Position numbers and translations under genes: made by a program | Notes under the pieces: generated by a model | What the model was told of the DNA's origin: nothing | The model's input: only the letters and a program-made list of their open reading frames with translations | The model's database searches: none | Shown: in pieces, positions 38,180 through 46,292 of the stretch | How positions within the stretch are numbered: position 1 is the stretch's first letter | How the letters are laid out: each line of letters starts with the position of its first letter | From: Microvirga zambiensis WSM3693 | GTDB taxonomy: Bacteria > Pseudomonadota > Alphaproteobacteria > Rhizobiales > Beijerinckiaceae | Reading direction: 5' to 3' | DNA: 64,000 nucleotides | Assembly (NCBI RefSeq): GCF_016735695.1 | Contig: NZ_JAERQD010000009.1 | Location: 62,001 to 126,000, forward strand

Positions 38180-38663
38180 TTTGATTTCATTATGAAATTC
38201 TGATTTGCGCATTTAGAACGGCTAGGTCGTAACTGTGCTATTCCGTTGCGGATTCGGTATCTCTCCAATGCCTCGACCTATCGCGCGGACAGCTGATGCC
38301 AACGCCGCACTCAAGTTGCTTACCCGCGTCACGAATGACCACCTTGACCTAAAGATCAGCGTCTAGCCGTAACTCTCCCCCTGACCTCCCACGACACTGC
38401 CATCTCCGAGCTTAGCGGATCGAATGCGACGTCTGAACGCAGACGAGAGATTGGAGAACTGTCGGATCGATGACAGATGGGGATCGCTGAATCGATTACG
38501 GGATGAAGACCGAAACCGTTTCTGCCCCTACGGTCGGATCCTAAAAGCGCCCACTCTTTCGAGGGGCGCTTTCTTTTTACTGACGGTGTCCGCCATGCAG
38601 AAGCCTGAGGACGCCTGTAACCGCTTAGATCATCTGGCCTGACCCGCGACGCTCTGGGCTGGG
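38180..38663. other. 484-bp region after tRNA-Gln, no confirmed gene
   Basis: No gene that I would defend. It contains a short frame at 38268-38366 (32 codons, no Shine-Dalgarno) and an orphan intrinsic terminator at 38543-38578. The stretch 38400-38578 could be the end of a small RNA, but there is no other evidence. The position immediately 3' of a tRNA would suit an integration site. Confidence 0.45.
38543..38578 (+). terminator. Orphan Rho-independent terminator
   Basis: AAAGCGCC...GGGGCGCTTT followed by CTTTTT forms a GC-rich stem with a T-rich tail, reading on the plus strand. The only annotated plus-strand element upstream is tRNA-Gln, 360 nt away, so it may end an unannotated transcript. 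Confidence 0.75.
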
Positions 38664-38981
38664 TTACCAGAAGTCCAGAGGTTCGTTGGGGCCAGGGGGG
38701 ACTTCGCCGTAGGCGGGAACGATGACGGGACCCTCACCCGAACCGGGGGGCGTTCCACAAAACGGAGGTTCGCCGCTGCCGTGGCCACCGTCGCGAGGGA
38801 ACCAGGATGACAAATCCTCCAACAGGTGTGACAACGGGTTGTCGCCGTATAGCGGACCCACATCACCGCCCGGTCCGCCGTTCGGTTCCACGGGTATGGG
38901 TTCTCCCGGATTAGGTTCTCCCACAGCAATCGCGGGCGATTCTTTGCCGCTCGAATCGTAGGGTATGTTGTAGCCGTTCAT
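38664..38981 (-). CDS. Gly/Pro-rich small protein of unknown function (105 aa)
   Basis: I do not recognise it. Composition is extreme: Gly, Pro and Glu dominate (for example GEPNPGEPIPVEPNGGPGGD), with little predicted fold, one Cys and an aromatic C-terminus PLDFW. There is no signal peptide, but the acidic, low-complexity sequence ending in a hydrophobic tail resembles unconventional secreted proteins. GAAAGGACG precedes the ATG. It lies in the accessory region next to the tRNA. Both existence and function are moderately uncertain. Confidence 0.5.
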   Translation of the reverse strand: MNGYNIPYDSSGKESPAIAVGEPNPGEPIPVEPNGGPGGDVGPLYGDNPLSHLLEDLSSWFPRDGGHGSGEPPFCGTPPGSGEGPVIVPAYGEVPPGPNEPLDFW

Positions 38982-39173
38982 GAGACGTCCTTTCCAGTAA
39001 GGCTGCTCGCTTCCGCCGAGGATGTTCTCCGACGGCGAACGGTCACTCTTGCCTACTTCGCAAGGACCGATCTGTGAGATGCCTCACAGGAATTCAAAGA
39101 CTTCGGTATTTGACGCGAAAACGCCCGCTCGCTACCCTCCCGAAAAAATACGCAATGAATTCGAGGAGGAATC

Positions 39174-40157
39174 ATGTCCACGTGGAAAATTGCGCTCGCG
39201 TCCGCAACTCTGCTAACGGTCGGCAGCTTCCAGGCTCTCGCGCAACAGAGCTTCCCCAGCCGCTACATCACCATGGTCGTGCCCTTCGCAGCAGGAGGAC
39301 CGACAGACATTGTCGGCCGTATCGTCGCTGATCATATGTCACGCACGCTCGGGCAGCAGGTGGTGATCGAGAATGTCGCCGGTGTAGCCGGAACGATCGG
39401 CGCGGCGCGTGTCGCCAAGGCGGAACCGGATGGCCACACCCTCTTGGTCGGGCCGATGAGCACGATGAGCTTTTCGCCAGCCCTCTATCCAAAACTCGCC
39501 TTCAATCCGCTCACCGATTTCGAGCCGATCGGCATCGCCGCCTCGGCGCCGATCATGCTCGTCACCAACAATACGATTCCCGCCACCAAGCTCTCGGAAT
39601 TCACCGACTACATGAAGGAGAACCCGGCTAAGCTAACCAACGGCAATGCCGGTGTCGGCTCCACCTCTCATCTTGCCTGCCTGCTTCTCAACAACCGTGC
39701 CGGCGCGTCGGTCACTCTCGTCCCCTATCGCGGCACTGGACCGGCCTTGACGGATGTCGTCTCAGGGCAGGTCGGCTATCTCTGCGACCAGGTCACGAGC
39801 TTGATGTCCCAGGTCCAGGCCAAGACGGTCAAGCCGCTTGCCGTGCTCGCGCCGACGCGCTCTCCTGTCCTGCCCGATGTGCCTACGGCAAGCGAAGCCG
39901 GCATGAGCGGCATCGACATGGTGGTGTGGAACGCACTGTTTGCGCCCAAAGGAACCCCGCCTGAGATTGTCGAGAAGCTGAACGCTGCTTTGCAAAAGGC
40001 CATCACAGATCCGGCGTCGCGCGAGAAGTTCCTGCAGCTCGGTGCCGAGCCGCCACCGGAGAGCCAGCGCTCGCCGCAGGCTCTGCGTCAGATCCATGCC
40101 GCTGACGTGACGAAGTGGGGTGAGGTCATCCGAGGCGCCAACATCAAGGTTGAATGA
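39174..40157 (+). CDS. Tripartite tricarboxylate transporter (Bug/TctC) solute-binding protein (327 aa)
   Basis: Periplasmic receptor. Signal peptide 1-23 ends in SFQALA. The mature N-terminus FPSRYITMVVPFAAGGPTDIVGRI and the segment RVAKAEPDGHTLLVG are the hallmarks of the Bug family, which binds carboxylates or amides for TctAB membrane complexes. The family's VVIENVAGVAGTIGA loop is intact. GAGGAGG precedes the ATG. No tctA or tctB gene is nearby, so it is an orphan receptor, like the one at 44528. Confidence 0.9.
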   Translation: MSTWKIALASATLLTVGSFQALAQQSFPSRYITMVVPFAAGGPTDIVGRIVADHMSRTLGQQVVIENVAGVAGTIGAARVAKAEPDGHTLLVGPMSTMSFSPALYPKLAFNPLTDFEPIGIAASAPIMLVTNNTIPATKLSEFTDYMKENPAKLTNGNAGVGSTSHLACLLLNNRAGASVTLVPYRGTGPALTDVVSGQVGYLCDQVTSLMSQVQAKTVKPLAVLAPTRSPVLPDVPTASEAGMSGIDMVVWNALFAPKGTPPEIVEKLNAALQKAITDPASREKFLQLGAEPPPESQRSPQALRQIHAADVTKWGEVIRGANIKVE

Positions 40158-40719
40158 GCCGGCGCCGAAAGTCTCACAGGACAGAGCCTCTCGCGTATGC
40201 AATCTCTACAGCGCATCGCGCGGCCCCAGAGGGTCGCGCGATGCGCCAGCCAAGAAAAGGGAGCATCGGAATTGCCCCAAAAGCGGGTCCACTATTGAGT
40301 CAATTCCGATGCTCTCGTCGCCGAATGCCGGCAAGTTACCCTCCAATCATGCCGGCAGGCAGATAAGCGGGTGCCACCACAAGGATATTTGCCGCCTTGC
40401 GAAGGTTTGTGCCTATCTTAAGTGTTCAAGCCTAAACCGCCCCTCTGCTCAGCTGGCGACAGCAATTTTATCATAAGATTCCTATTATAAATAATTTGCC
40501 TAGATTAACGTGCGCGATTATTATCCACCCTCGCAATTAATCACGCTTTGCCAGTTAATCAACTCCGTACTACCCCTTTTGAAGCAGAAATATAACAGAT
40601 TTGGCTGACATATACGTCGTCAATCTGCCAAAAGTACTTTTTTTGTCATCTATAATACTGGAGCTTAAAATAATAACTCCTCTGATAGATCGTTCCTTAT
40701 GCACGAAAAGGAGGAAACG
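40158..40719. other. 562-bp gap with repeat and long AT-rich leader
   Basis: No gene seen. The left part holds palindromic repeat family 2, copy 2 (40211-40315). From about 40460 to 40700 the DNA is strikingly AT-rich for this genome (ATCATAAGATTCCTATTATA, then a further AT-rich tract) and probably contains the promoter of the VCBS gene. Confidence 0.55.
40211..40315. repeat. Palindromic repeat family 2, copy 2
   Basis: GCGCATCGCGCGGCCCC...GGGTCGCGCGATGCGC, then GAGCATCGGAATTGCCCCAAAAGCGGGTCC...CAATTCCGATGCTC: two adjacent hairpins. It shares the GCCAAGAAAAGG spacer with the copy at 44328. Confidence 0.82.
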
Positions 40720-42063
40720 ATGGCAAAAGATAAAGAAAAACCGGATAAATTACTGATTTCCGACAGTAACGTGAACGACAATATAGTTCCCGAGGGATCT
40801 GCAACCGGCACGGAGGTGGGTCTCACCGTCCTGGGGACACTCAAAAACGCCAAGGGTCCGATCACTTACAGCCTGACGAATAGTGCTTCAGGTGCATTCG
40901 CCATCGATCCTTCTACTGGGGTCGTCAAAGTGGCCAATGGTGCCCTGCTCGACTACGAGGTTGCGCAGAGTCACACCATCACTGTCAGTGCGACGGATGG
41001 AAAAACCACTGCGTCGCAGAGCTTCCAAATCGGTGTGCAGAATGTACTGGACATCTACGGGACAGGCGGCGGTCCGACTGACGTTCATATCGCCGACCTT
41101 AATGGCGACGGAAAAATGGACTTTGTTGCCTCAACCGGTGCAGGAGCGTCAGTCTCACTCGGCAACGGGAACGGCACTTTTCAAGCTAGCACCCAATACC
41201 CTGCCGCTGCTGGCGATGATGTTGTTATTGCCGACTTCAACGGTGACGGTCATTTGGACCTTGCGGCTTCCCAGCAGTCAAACGGCGGCCAAGTTGCTGT
41301 TTTGCTTGGAGTAGGAGATGGCACTTTCCTGTTTGGAGGGTCATATGCTGCCGGATCCGGATCTAACGGGCTCGCGGCTGGCGACTTGAACAATGATCAA
41401 AAAGCAGATGTCGTCGTCGCAAATGAGCACGGTGGTGTGATAGTACTGCTTGGCAATGGAGATGGCACCCTGAACTCGGGCACAACTTACGCTGCAGGGT
41501 CTGTCCCAAATGAGGTGGAGCTTGCCGATTTGAATGGCGATGGTGACCTCGACATCGCTGCCAGCAATCTTTTTGGGAACAGCATTTCCATTCTGATTGG
41601 TAACGGTGATGGCACCTTCCAGACTCATGTCGATTATGCAGCTGGTGCAAGATCATCGAACCTCGCCATCGGGGATCTCAATGGCGACGGCGTTGCCGAT
41701 GTTGTTTCGATCGACCAGGATGCTGATACCGTGTCCATTCTGCTCAATAATGGGGATGGCACATTTCAACCAAGGACGGCCTACACAGTCGGGGACTTTC
41801 CCAGCTCAGCCTCGATTGGAGACGTGAACGGCGATGGTGTGGCTGATCTCGCTGTGACCAATCAGGGAAGCAACAACATCTCTGTACTTCTCGGCAATGG
41901 CGACGGGACGTTCAATTTGCATGAGACACACGCTTCTGGAATGCTTCCATGGGAGTCCGACCTAGGCGATCTCAATGGCGACGGAAAATTGGACCTCTTA
42001 GTCGCCGCTTATGGCAGCAACGGCGTGGCTGTGTTCCTCAACCAATATGACTTCATGGTATAA
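40720..42063 (+). CDS. Seven-repeat FG-GAP/VCBS protein with cadherin-like domain (447 aa)
   Basis: Probable extracellular beta-propeller protein. After a charged N-terminus, a cadherin-like domain (about residues 25-105) contains SGAFAIDPSTGVVKVANGAL and LLDYEVAQSHTITVSATDG. Seven calcium-binding repeats follow with the core DLNGDGxxD(L/V) (DLNGDGKMD, DFNGDGHLD, DLNNDQKAD, DLNGDGDLD, DLNGDGVAD, DVNGDGVAD, DLNGDGKLD), matching seven propeller blades. There is no signal peptide; the end NQYDFMV resembles type I secretion tails (acidic residue, then hydrophobics). GGAGG precedes ATG 40720. Base composition is lower in GC than neighbouring genes. Confidence 0.85.
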   Translation: MAKDKEKPDKLLISDSNVNDNIVPEGSATGTEVGLTVLGTLKNAKGPITYSLTNSASGAFAIDPSTGVVKVANGALLDYEVAQSHTITVSATDGKTTASQSFQIGVQNVLDIYGTGGGPTDVHIADLNGDGKMDFVASTGAGASVSLGNGNGTFQASTQYPAAAGDDVVIADFNGDGHLDLAASQQSNGGQVAVLLGVGDGTFLFGGSYAAGSGSNGLAAGDLNNDQKADVVVANEHGGVIVLLGNGDGTLNSGTTYAAGSVPNEVELADLNGDGDLDIAASNLFGNSISILIGNGDGTFQTHVDYAAGARSSNLAIGDLNGDGVADVVSIDQDADTVSILLNNGDGTFQPRTAYTVGDFPSSASIGDVNGDGVADLAVTNQGSNNISVLLGNGDGTFNLHETHASGMLPWESDLGDLNGDGKLDLLVAAYGSNGVAVFLNQYDFMV

Positions 42064-42383
42064 GACCGCGCCAAACGGGCACAAACGTCCCGCGCATCAA
42101 AAAGCACACACGTTAGGGCATGGTGCGATTGCCGTGCCCTAATGTGGTTAGACGACTCTATAGCTGGCTCCCCAGACGGCATTCACGAAAGTTCCAGCAG
42201 TCCGGCGAAATTTTTAACGACCGGGCAGAAGCTTGAAGGTGTCTGCAGTTGCCTCGACCAAAATCCGAGCCCAGGGTTCTGGATGAACTCTACGCCTGTA
42301 CAATCGCGTTTCAGACAAACCGGGTGGCGCCTGCCATGACTGGGAGGGCCTAGCGAACGAACATCTCTGCGGAGTAAAAATCG
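42064..42383. other. 320-bp convergent gap with a hairpin
   Basis: No gene seen. TTAGGGCA (42113-42120) and TGCCCTAA (42135-42142) form an 8-bp stem without a T-tract, possibly the 3' end of the VCBS transcript. The rest shows nothing defensible. Confidence 0.5.
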
Positions 42384-43760
42384 TTAAACGACGAAAAGGT
42401 CTTTGTAGGTCAGGTTGAGGTTCTTCGATACCAGGGCAAACTCCACCGCGGCTTTGGAGCCCGAGCCGTCGACGTCATACGACAGCACGCCCGTTTTCTT
42501 GTTGTAGATGATGTAATCGTTGGAATCGCGGGCCTTGGTGAGGCGAAAATGCCCACTCTTCAACTGCGCCGGATCTGAACTGTCCCCTGCACTGCCGAGC
42601 TTCTTGAACATGGCATTGTCCAGCCAAATCGCATCGTCATGGACATTGAAGTCGGAGATCCGGTCTCTGTTGGCGCTCTTGCTCGGCTTCGTGTGAAACA
42701 CGAATAGATCCATCCCTGCGCCTCCGTAAAGGACATCGTTGCCCGCCCCACCGTTGATATAGTCGTCGCCGTCATATCCGCGCAGGGTATTCGAAAGCTG
42801 GTTTCCGAAGATTTCGTCGGCAAAGTTACTGCCCCGCACATACTCCATGTTACCTTCGAGCCAAACCATGGTTCGCGGGGACGAAGTGCCGACATCCGCG
42901 ACAGGCAGAGCCCAGCCGAACTTCTCGGTGACAATGTTGGAGAACTGCCAATATGGCAGCACGATGCGCCAACCTTCGGATGAGCCCTGGGCAGTTACCG
43001 TATCGCGGCCACCTGCGTCCCATATGGTCTGATAAAGGCTGTCGACCGAAAGGTTGTAGGTCGAGTCTCCTGCATTCGTTCTGCGATTGATGCCATACAA
43101 TGCCTGGAGTCCGATGACATCGAGCGCCATCGGCGTCGCCGGGTCGAATTCGGTGAAATTCAATTGATAATCATCCTCGTAGGACATCACCGAGAACCAG
43201 TCTTTGTCCCAGTTCGGAATACCCAGGTACTGCAATGTCGGACGCCCGGTACCGCCACCGTCATGCGTGTGCTTCAGACCAAGGGCATGCCCGAATTCAT
43301 GCAACAGCAAAAACCAACCTTGCGAACCCGCAGCGTAGGAAGGAAGCCTCACGGCCTCGCTGTTGACATTGAGAAAGACGTCTCCGGCACCGCCGGTATG
43401 CATCTCCATTTGTGTGGAAGGGAATCCGCCGATGGCCCAGCCCGACGGGTCGGAGAAGATTGCCGAACTTCCGCTCAGAGAAATGTTGAGATCTGAGCCC
43501 GAGTAGTATGAAGCCGAAGGATCTGCGTAATATCCATTGAACCTGAATCCAATGTTGGCGTATTGCGAGAATGTGTTCAGGACTTCATACGCAACCTGCG
43601 CGATCGCGGTTGGATCCGCCCAAGTCTCTCCCTGAAAACCATGCGACACGCCCCAAGTGAGCGTCCTCGTCCCGTCCATGACCCAATAGCTGCCGTTCGT
43701 GATGGCGTCGACGGCGGCATCGGCGGTGTAGGGGAACAATTGCCAAGTTGGGTAAGCCAT
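42384..43760 (-). CDS. Serralysin-type (M10) zinc metalloprotease with RTX domain (458 aa)
   Basis: Secreted metzincin protease. The zinc site HEFGHALGLKH gives H154, E155, H158 and H164, and the Met-turn SVMSY follows at 190-194 with M192 and the Tyr ligand. RTX nonapeptides are near residues 345-380 (NTLRGYDGDDYINGGAGNDVLYGG). The C-module (SDFNVHDDAIWLDNAMFKK...DYIIYNKKTGVLSYD) ends KDLFVV. I chose ATG 43760 (MAYPTWQLFP), preceded by GGAGG. There is no signal peptide and no short propeptide with a cysteine switch. It should use type I secretion; no inhibitor or transporter genes are adjacent. Confidence 0.9.
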   Translation of the reverse strand: MAYPTWQLFPYTADAAVDAITNGSYWVMDGTRTLTWGVSHGFQGETWADPTAIAQVAYEVLNTFSQYANIGFRFNGYYADPSASYYSGSDLNISLSGSSAIFSDPSGWAIGGFPSTQMEMHTGGAGDVFLNVNSEAVRLPSYAAGSQGWFLLLHEFGHALGLKHTHDGGGTGRPTLQYLGIPNWDKDWFSVMSYEDDYQLNFTEFDPATPMALDVIGLQALYGINRRTNAGDSTYNLSVDSLYQTIWDAGGRDTVTAQGSSEGWRIVLPYWQFSNIVTEKFGWALPVADVGTSSPRTMVWLEGNMEYVRGSNFADEIFGNQLSNTLRGYDGDDYINGGAGNDVLYGGAGMDLFVFHTKPSKSANRDRISDFNVHDDAIWLDNAMFKKLGSAGDSSDPAQLKSGHFRLTKARDSNDYIIYNKKTGVLSYDVDGSGSKAAVEFALVSKNLNLTYKDLFVV

Positions 43761-44003
43761 TGAACTGCCTCCAGCGAGGTTTCGCAAAAAGCATTCGATT
43801 CAATTGGATTATTGACGCTGTGAGCTTTGCCTGCCGCGCATATCGCATCGCGACGCGACGGCTATCACTGCCCACACCTGTACTTGCAAATCTATATAAA
43901 TACGACTACAGATGGAAGAATAGCTTAGCCGACAGCCTTCGCCTTACAAGAGCGAGATACTGGCTATTTCGGATAAGGCATCGGTCCGCGGCGGGGCCGC
44001 AAC

Positions 44004-44300
44004 TCAACGCCTTCTGGCAGCAGCTGCCTGGGTCTCTTTGAGGGTCGTCTCGACCTTGTCGAGCTTGGTCTCGATTTTGTCGAGCTTCGCCAGAATCTGA
44101 TAGAGGAGATCCGGGACGACGCGGGCGTGGTCGACGTTCTCGCGGGATGCTTTTGCGATCGCCTGCGTCGCCTCGATGAGTTCTCGCATTTCCGTCCGGC
44201 TTCCCGTCACGGCGCCGTTTGCCGGCGCCGGGGTGGTTTGGGCCGTCACCTGGCCGGTCAATCCGATTGTCAGAACTGCAGCGATCGCCACATTGCGCAT
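44004..44300 (-). CDS. Small exported coiled-coil protein (98 aa)
   Basis: Signal peptide MRNVAIAAVLTIGLTGQVTAQ. The mature protein is helical, with heptad-like ILAKLDKIETKLDKVETTLKETQ near the C-terminus suggesting a coiled coil. No family recognised. It lies between the serralysin gene and a repeat element, and the repeat begins just upstream of its start. Function is unknown. Confidence 0.6.
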   Translation of the reverse strand: MRNVAIAAVLTIGLTGQVTAQTTPAPANGAVTGSRTEMRELIEATQAIAKASRENVDHARVVPDLLYQILAKLDKIETKLDKVETTLKETQAAAARRR

Positions 44301-44327
44301 GTTTCAGGCTCCCAAGAGAACATACCT

Positions 44328-44438
44328 CGCGCATCGTGCGGACCCGGAGGGCCGCGCCCAACAATGCGCAAGCCAAGAGAAGAGACATCGGATAGACCCC
44401 AAAAGTGGAATCCACTTTTGAGTCCGATGCTTTAGACA
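44328..44438. repeat. Palindromic repeat family 2, copy 3
   Basis: CGCGCATCGTGCGGACCCGGAGGGCCGCGC...AATGCGC, then GACATCGGATAGACCCCAAAAGTGGAATCCACTTTTGAGTCCGATGC. It is a close relative of copy 2 (40211), including the GCCAAGAGAAGAG spacer. Confidence 0.82.
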
Positions 44439-44474
44439 TCTCAGGACGCCGACGGCAAAGCAAAGCTTTTTTGC

Positions 44475-44505
44475 ATCTTCCGGCGAGGAGCACTCGCCGG
44501 AAGAT
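44475..44505. repeat. Perfect 13-bp inverted repeat
   Basis: ATCTTCCGGCGAG and CTCGCCGGAAGAT flank a 5-nt loop, 22 bp past the stop of the TTT receptor gene. The T-run TTTTTT is on the left of the hairpin, which is the wrong side for a minus-strand terminator. Confidence 0.8.
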
Positions 44506-44527
44506 CCGCTAGATCCAGGAAATGAGG

Positions 44528-45517
44528 TCAGTCGATCTGAACCCCCGCCTCCTTCACCACGGGTGTCCACTTGGCGATCTCGGTCTTGACGTGCTCGCCG
44601 AGGGCCTCCGGCGTCGAGCCGACCACGGTGGCGCTGAAGGTCTTGAGCCGCTCCTGCACGGCCGGGTCCTTCACGGCCTTGAGGGCCTCGGCGTTCAGCC
44701 GATCGATGACTGCCTTCGGAGTGTTCGGCGGCGCGAACAGGGCATTCCAGGTATAGGTCTCATAGCCGGCAAGTCCGCCCTCGGCGATGGTCGGCATGTC
44801 CGGGAAGGACGGCGCACGCTCCTTGGTCGTCACTGCGATGCCGCGCAGCGTGCCCGCCCGGATGAACTCGGAGGCCGAGGGCAGATTGTCGAACATGATC
44901 GGCACCTGGCCCGCCACCACATCGTTGAGCGCAGGCCCTGCACCGCGATAGGCGATGTGCTGCATCGACACCTTGGCCATGCTCTTGAAGAGTTCGCCGG
45001 AGAGATGCAGGGGCGTGCCGACGCCGGAGGACGCGTAATTGTACTTGGCCGGATCGGCCTTCAGCAGCGCGATCAATTCCGGCACCGTCTTCACCGGCAG
45101 GCTGGGATTGACCACCAGCACGTTGGGCACGATCACCAGCAGCGACACGGGAGCGAAATCCGTCAACGCGTCATAGGGCTTGCGCTTGAGCATCAGCGGG
45201 TTGAGCGCATGCGTCGCGACGGTTCCCATCAGGATCGTGTAGCCGTCGGGCTCGGCCTTGGCGACACGGGCCGCGCCCGTGCTGCCGCCGGCTCCCGCGA
45301 CGTTCTCGATGATGACCGACTGCCCGAGGCCTTCGGACATCTTCTGAGCGATGATGCGGGCGACCACATCGGTGGAGCCGCCGGCGGCGAAGGGCACGAC
45401 CATGGTGATCGGACGGCTGGGATAGGTCTGGGCCGAGGCTGGCGCAAGGCCCAGGACTGCCCCGGCCAGAATGGCGCCACCGGCGAGGAGGGTCCGGCGT
45501 CGGGTTGCTTTGATCAC
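44528..45517 (-). CDS. Tripartite tricarboxylate transporter (Bug/TctC) solute-binding protein (329 aa)
   Basis: Second Bug-family receptor in the window. A signal peptide with an RRRTLLAGGAILAGAV start suggests possible Tat or Sec export. The mature segment begins TYPSRPITMVVPFAAGGSTDVVARI, with IIENVAGAGGSTGAARVAKAEPDGYTILMG. The start is GTG 45517, preceded by GGAGAAAAG. Again no tctA or tctB is adjacent. The ligand is unknown. It shares the Bug fold with 39174 but is not a recent tandem copy. Confidence 0.9.
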   Translation of the reverse strand: MIKATRRRTLLAGGAILAGAVLGLAPASAQTYPSRPITMVVPFAAGGSTDVVARIIAQKMSEGLGQSVIIENVAGAGGSTGAARVAKAEPDGYTILMGTVATHALNPLMLKRKPYDALTDFAPVSLLVIVPNVLVVNPSLPVKTVPELIALLKADPAKYNYASSGVGTPLHLSGELFKSMAKVSMQHIAYRGAGPALNDVVAGQVPIMFDNLPSASEFIRAGTLRGIAVTTKERAPSFPDMPTIAEGGLAGYETYTWNALFAPPNTPKAVIDRLNAEALKAVKDPAVQERLKTFSATVVGSTPEALGEHVKTEIAKWTPVVKEAGVQID

Positions 45518-45851
45518 GATCTTTTCTCCATGTTGAGCGATAGGCAGAAAGGGTGCCGCGCTTGGCTCTCACATAGCCGCCAGGAGAGCGATGTCCATGA
45601 CACAGGAACCTGTGCGGTGTTGAACTCTGCTTGATCGATCGGCCGGTCGCGAGCGCGCCAGGGATCGATGGCGCCGCCAAGGTCGCCGATTTCCCGGCAC
45701 ACCTCCACCTCAGTGGTTTACCCCGCCCGTCTCAGGTGTTTCCCCGATTTTTGATTTCGAACGGTCCGTCTAAGCTCTCGTTTGCAAAGAACGGATTTTC
45801 TTGAGCCATTCTTCAACGGCTCACCGCCTCGAAACCAGAGGGAGCTCCGTC
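45518..45851. other. 334-bp divergent promoter region of the Bat/FGE operon
   Basis: No gene I would defend (a 64-codon minus frame at 45514-45708 has no support). The region must hold promoters for the TTT receptor (left) and for the secreted protein-MoxR operon (right). I cannot assign hexamers confidently. Confidence 0.5.
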
Positions 45852-46292
45852 ATGAAGATCGCCACTTTTGGCGCAGCCTTTCTTCTTGCCGTTCCAACGC
45901 TGCTGTCGCTGCCTGCGCAGGCAGGGCCGCTCCCCGGAATCGGTGTCCTTGCCGACACGAATCTTGCTCCCATCGAGACGGTACAATATCGCCGGGGCGG
46001 CTTCGTCGCCCGCGGTCCGCGTGGCGGGGTCGTTGCCGGTCGAGGCGTCGCGGTCGGGCGTCCAGCCTATCGCCCCGTCGGCCCGGTGCCCGTCCGGCCC
46101 GTCGGTCCATGGGTCCGGCCACCGAATTATTGGTGGCGTCCCGGCGCGGCCGTGGCAGCAGGAGCAGCCGTCGGTTTCGTGACCGCGGCTGCAGCCACCG
46201 CCTATGTCAGGACGCCGGCGCCTGCGCCCGGCTATTGCTGGTATTATACGAACACGCAGCGGACGCAGGGCTTCTGGGACGCCTGTCCGTGA
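45852..46292 (+). CDS. Small secreted Arg/Gly/Pro-rich protein (146 aa)
   Basis: Signal peptide about 1-24 (MKIATFGAAFLLAVPTLLSLPAQA). The mature part has an RGG/RGPRGG-rich segment (YRRGGFVARGPRGGVVAGRG), a proline-rich PVGPVPVRPVGPW run, a hydrophobic AVAAGAAVGFVTAAAATAYV stretch and a conserved C-terminus GYCWYYTNTQRTQGFWDACP of a kind common in rhizobial exported proteins. AGAGGGAG precedes the ATG. Its TGA overlaps the moxR ATG (TGATG), so it is the first gene of the Bat/FGE operon. Confidence 0.8.
   Translation: MKIATFGAAFLLAVPTLLSLPAQAGPLPGIGVLADTNLAPIETVQYRRGGFVARGPRGGVVAGRGVAVGRPAYRPVGPVPVRPVGPWVRPPNYWWRPGAAVAAGAAVGFVTAAAATAYVRTPAPAPGYCWYYTNTQRTQGFWDACP

Noticed and set aside
38071-38268. 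65-codon minus frame across tRNA-Gln
   Set aside because: The translated segment GWGTWIRTKTSGVRVRCSTI is the well-known spurious protein from tRNA antisense DNA.
38268-38366. 32-codon plus frame after the tRNA (MPRPIARTADANAALKLL start)
   Set aside because: No Shine-Dalgarno, no homology I recognise; it could be the tail of a decayed gene but I cannot support it.
44475-44505. Terminator of the TTT receptor gene
   Set aside because: The hairpin is strong, but the T-run is on the wrong side for minus-strand transcription, so it is listed as an inverted repeat only.
45514-45708. 64-codon minus frame in the divergent promoter region
   Set aside because: No start signal, no recognisable family, and it overlaps the region that must contain promoters.
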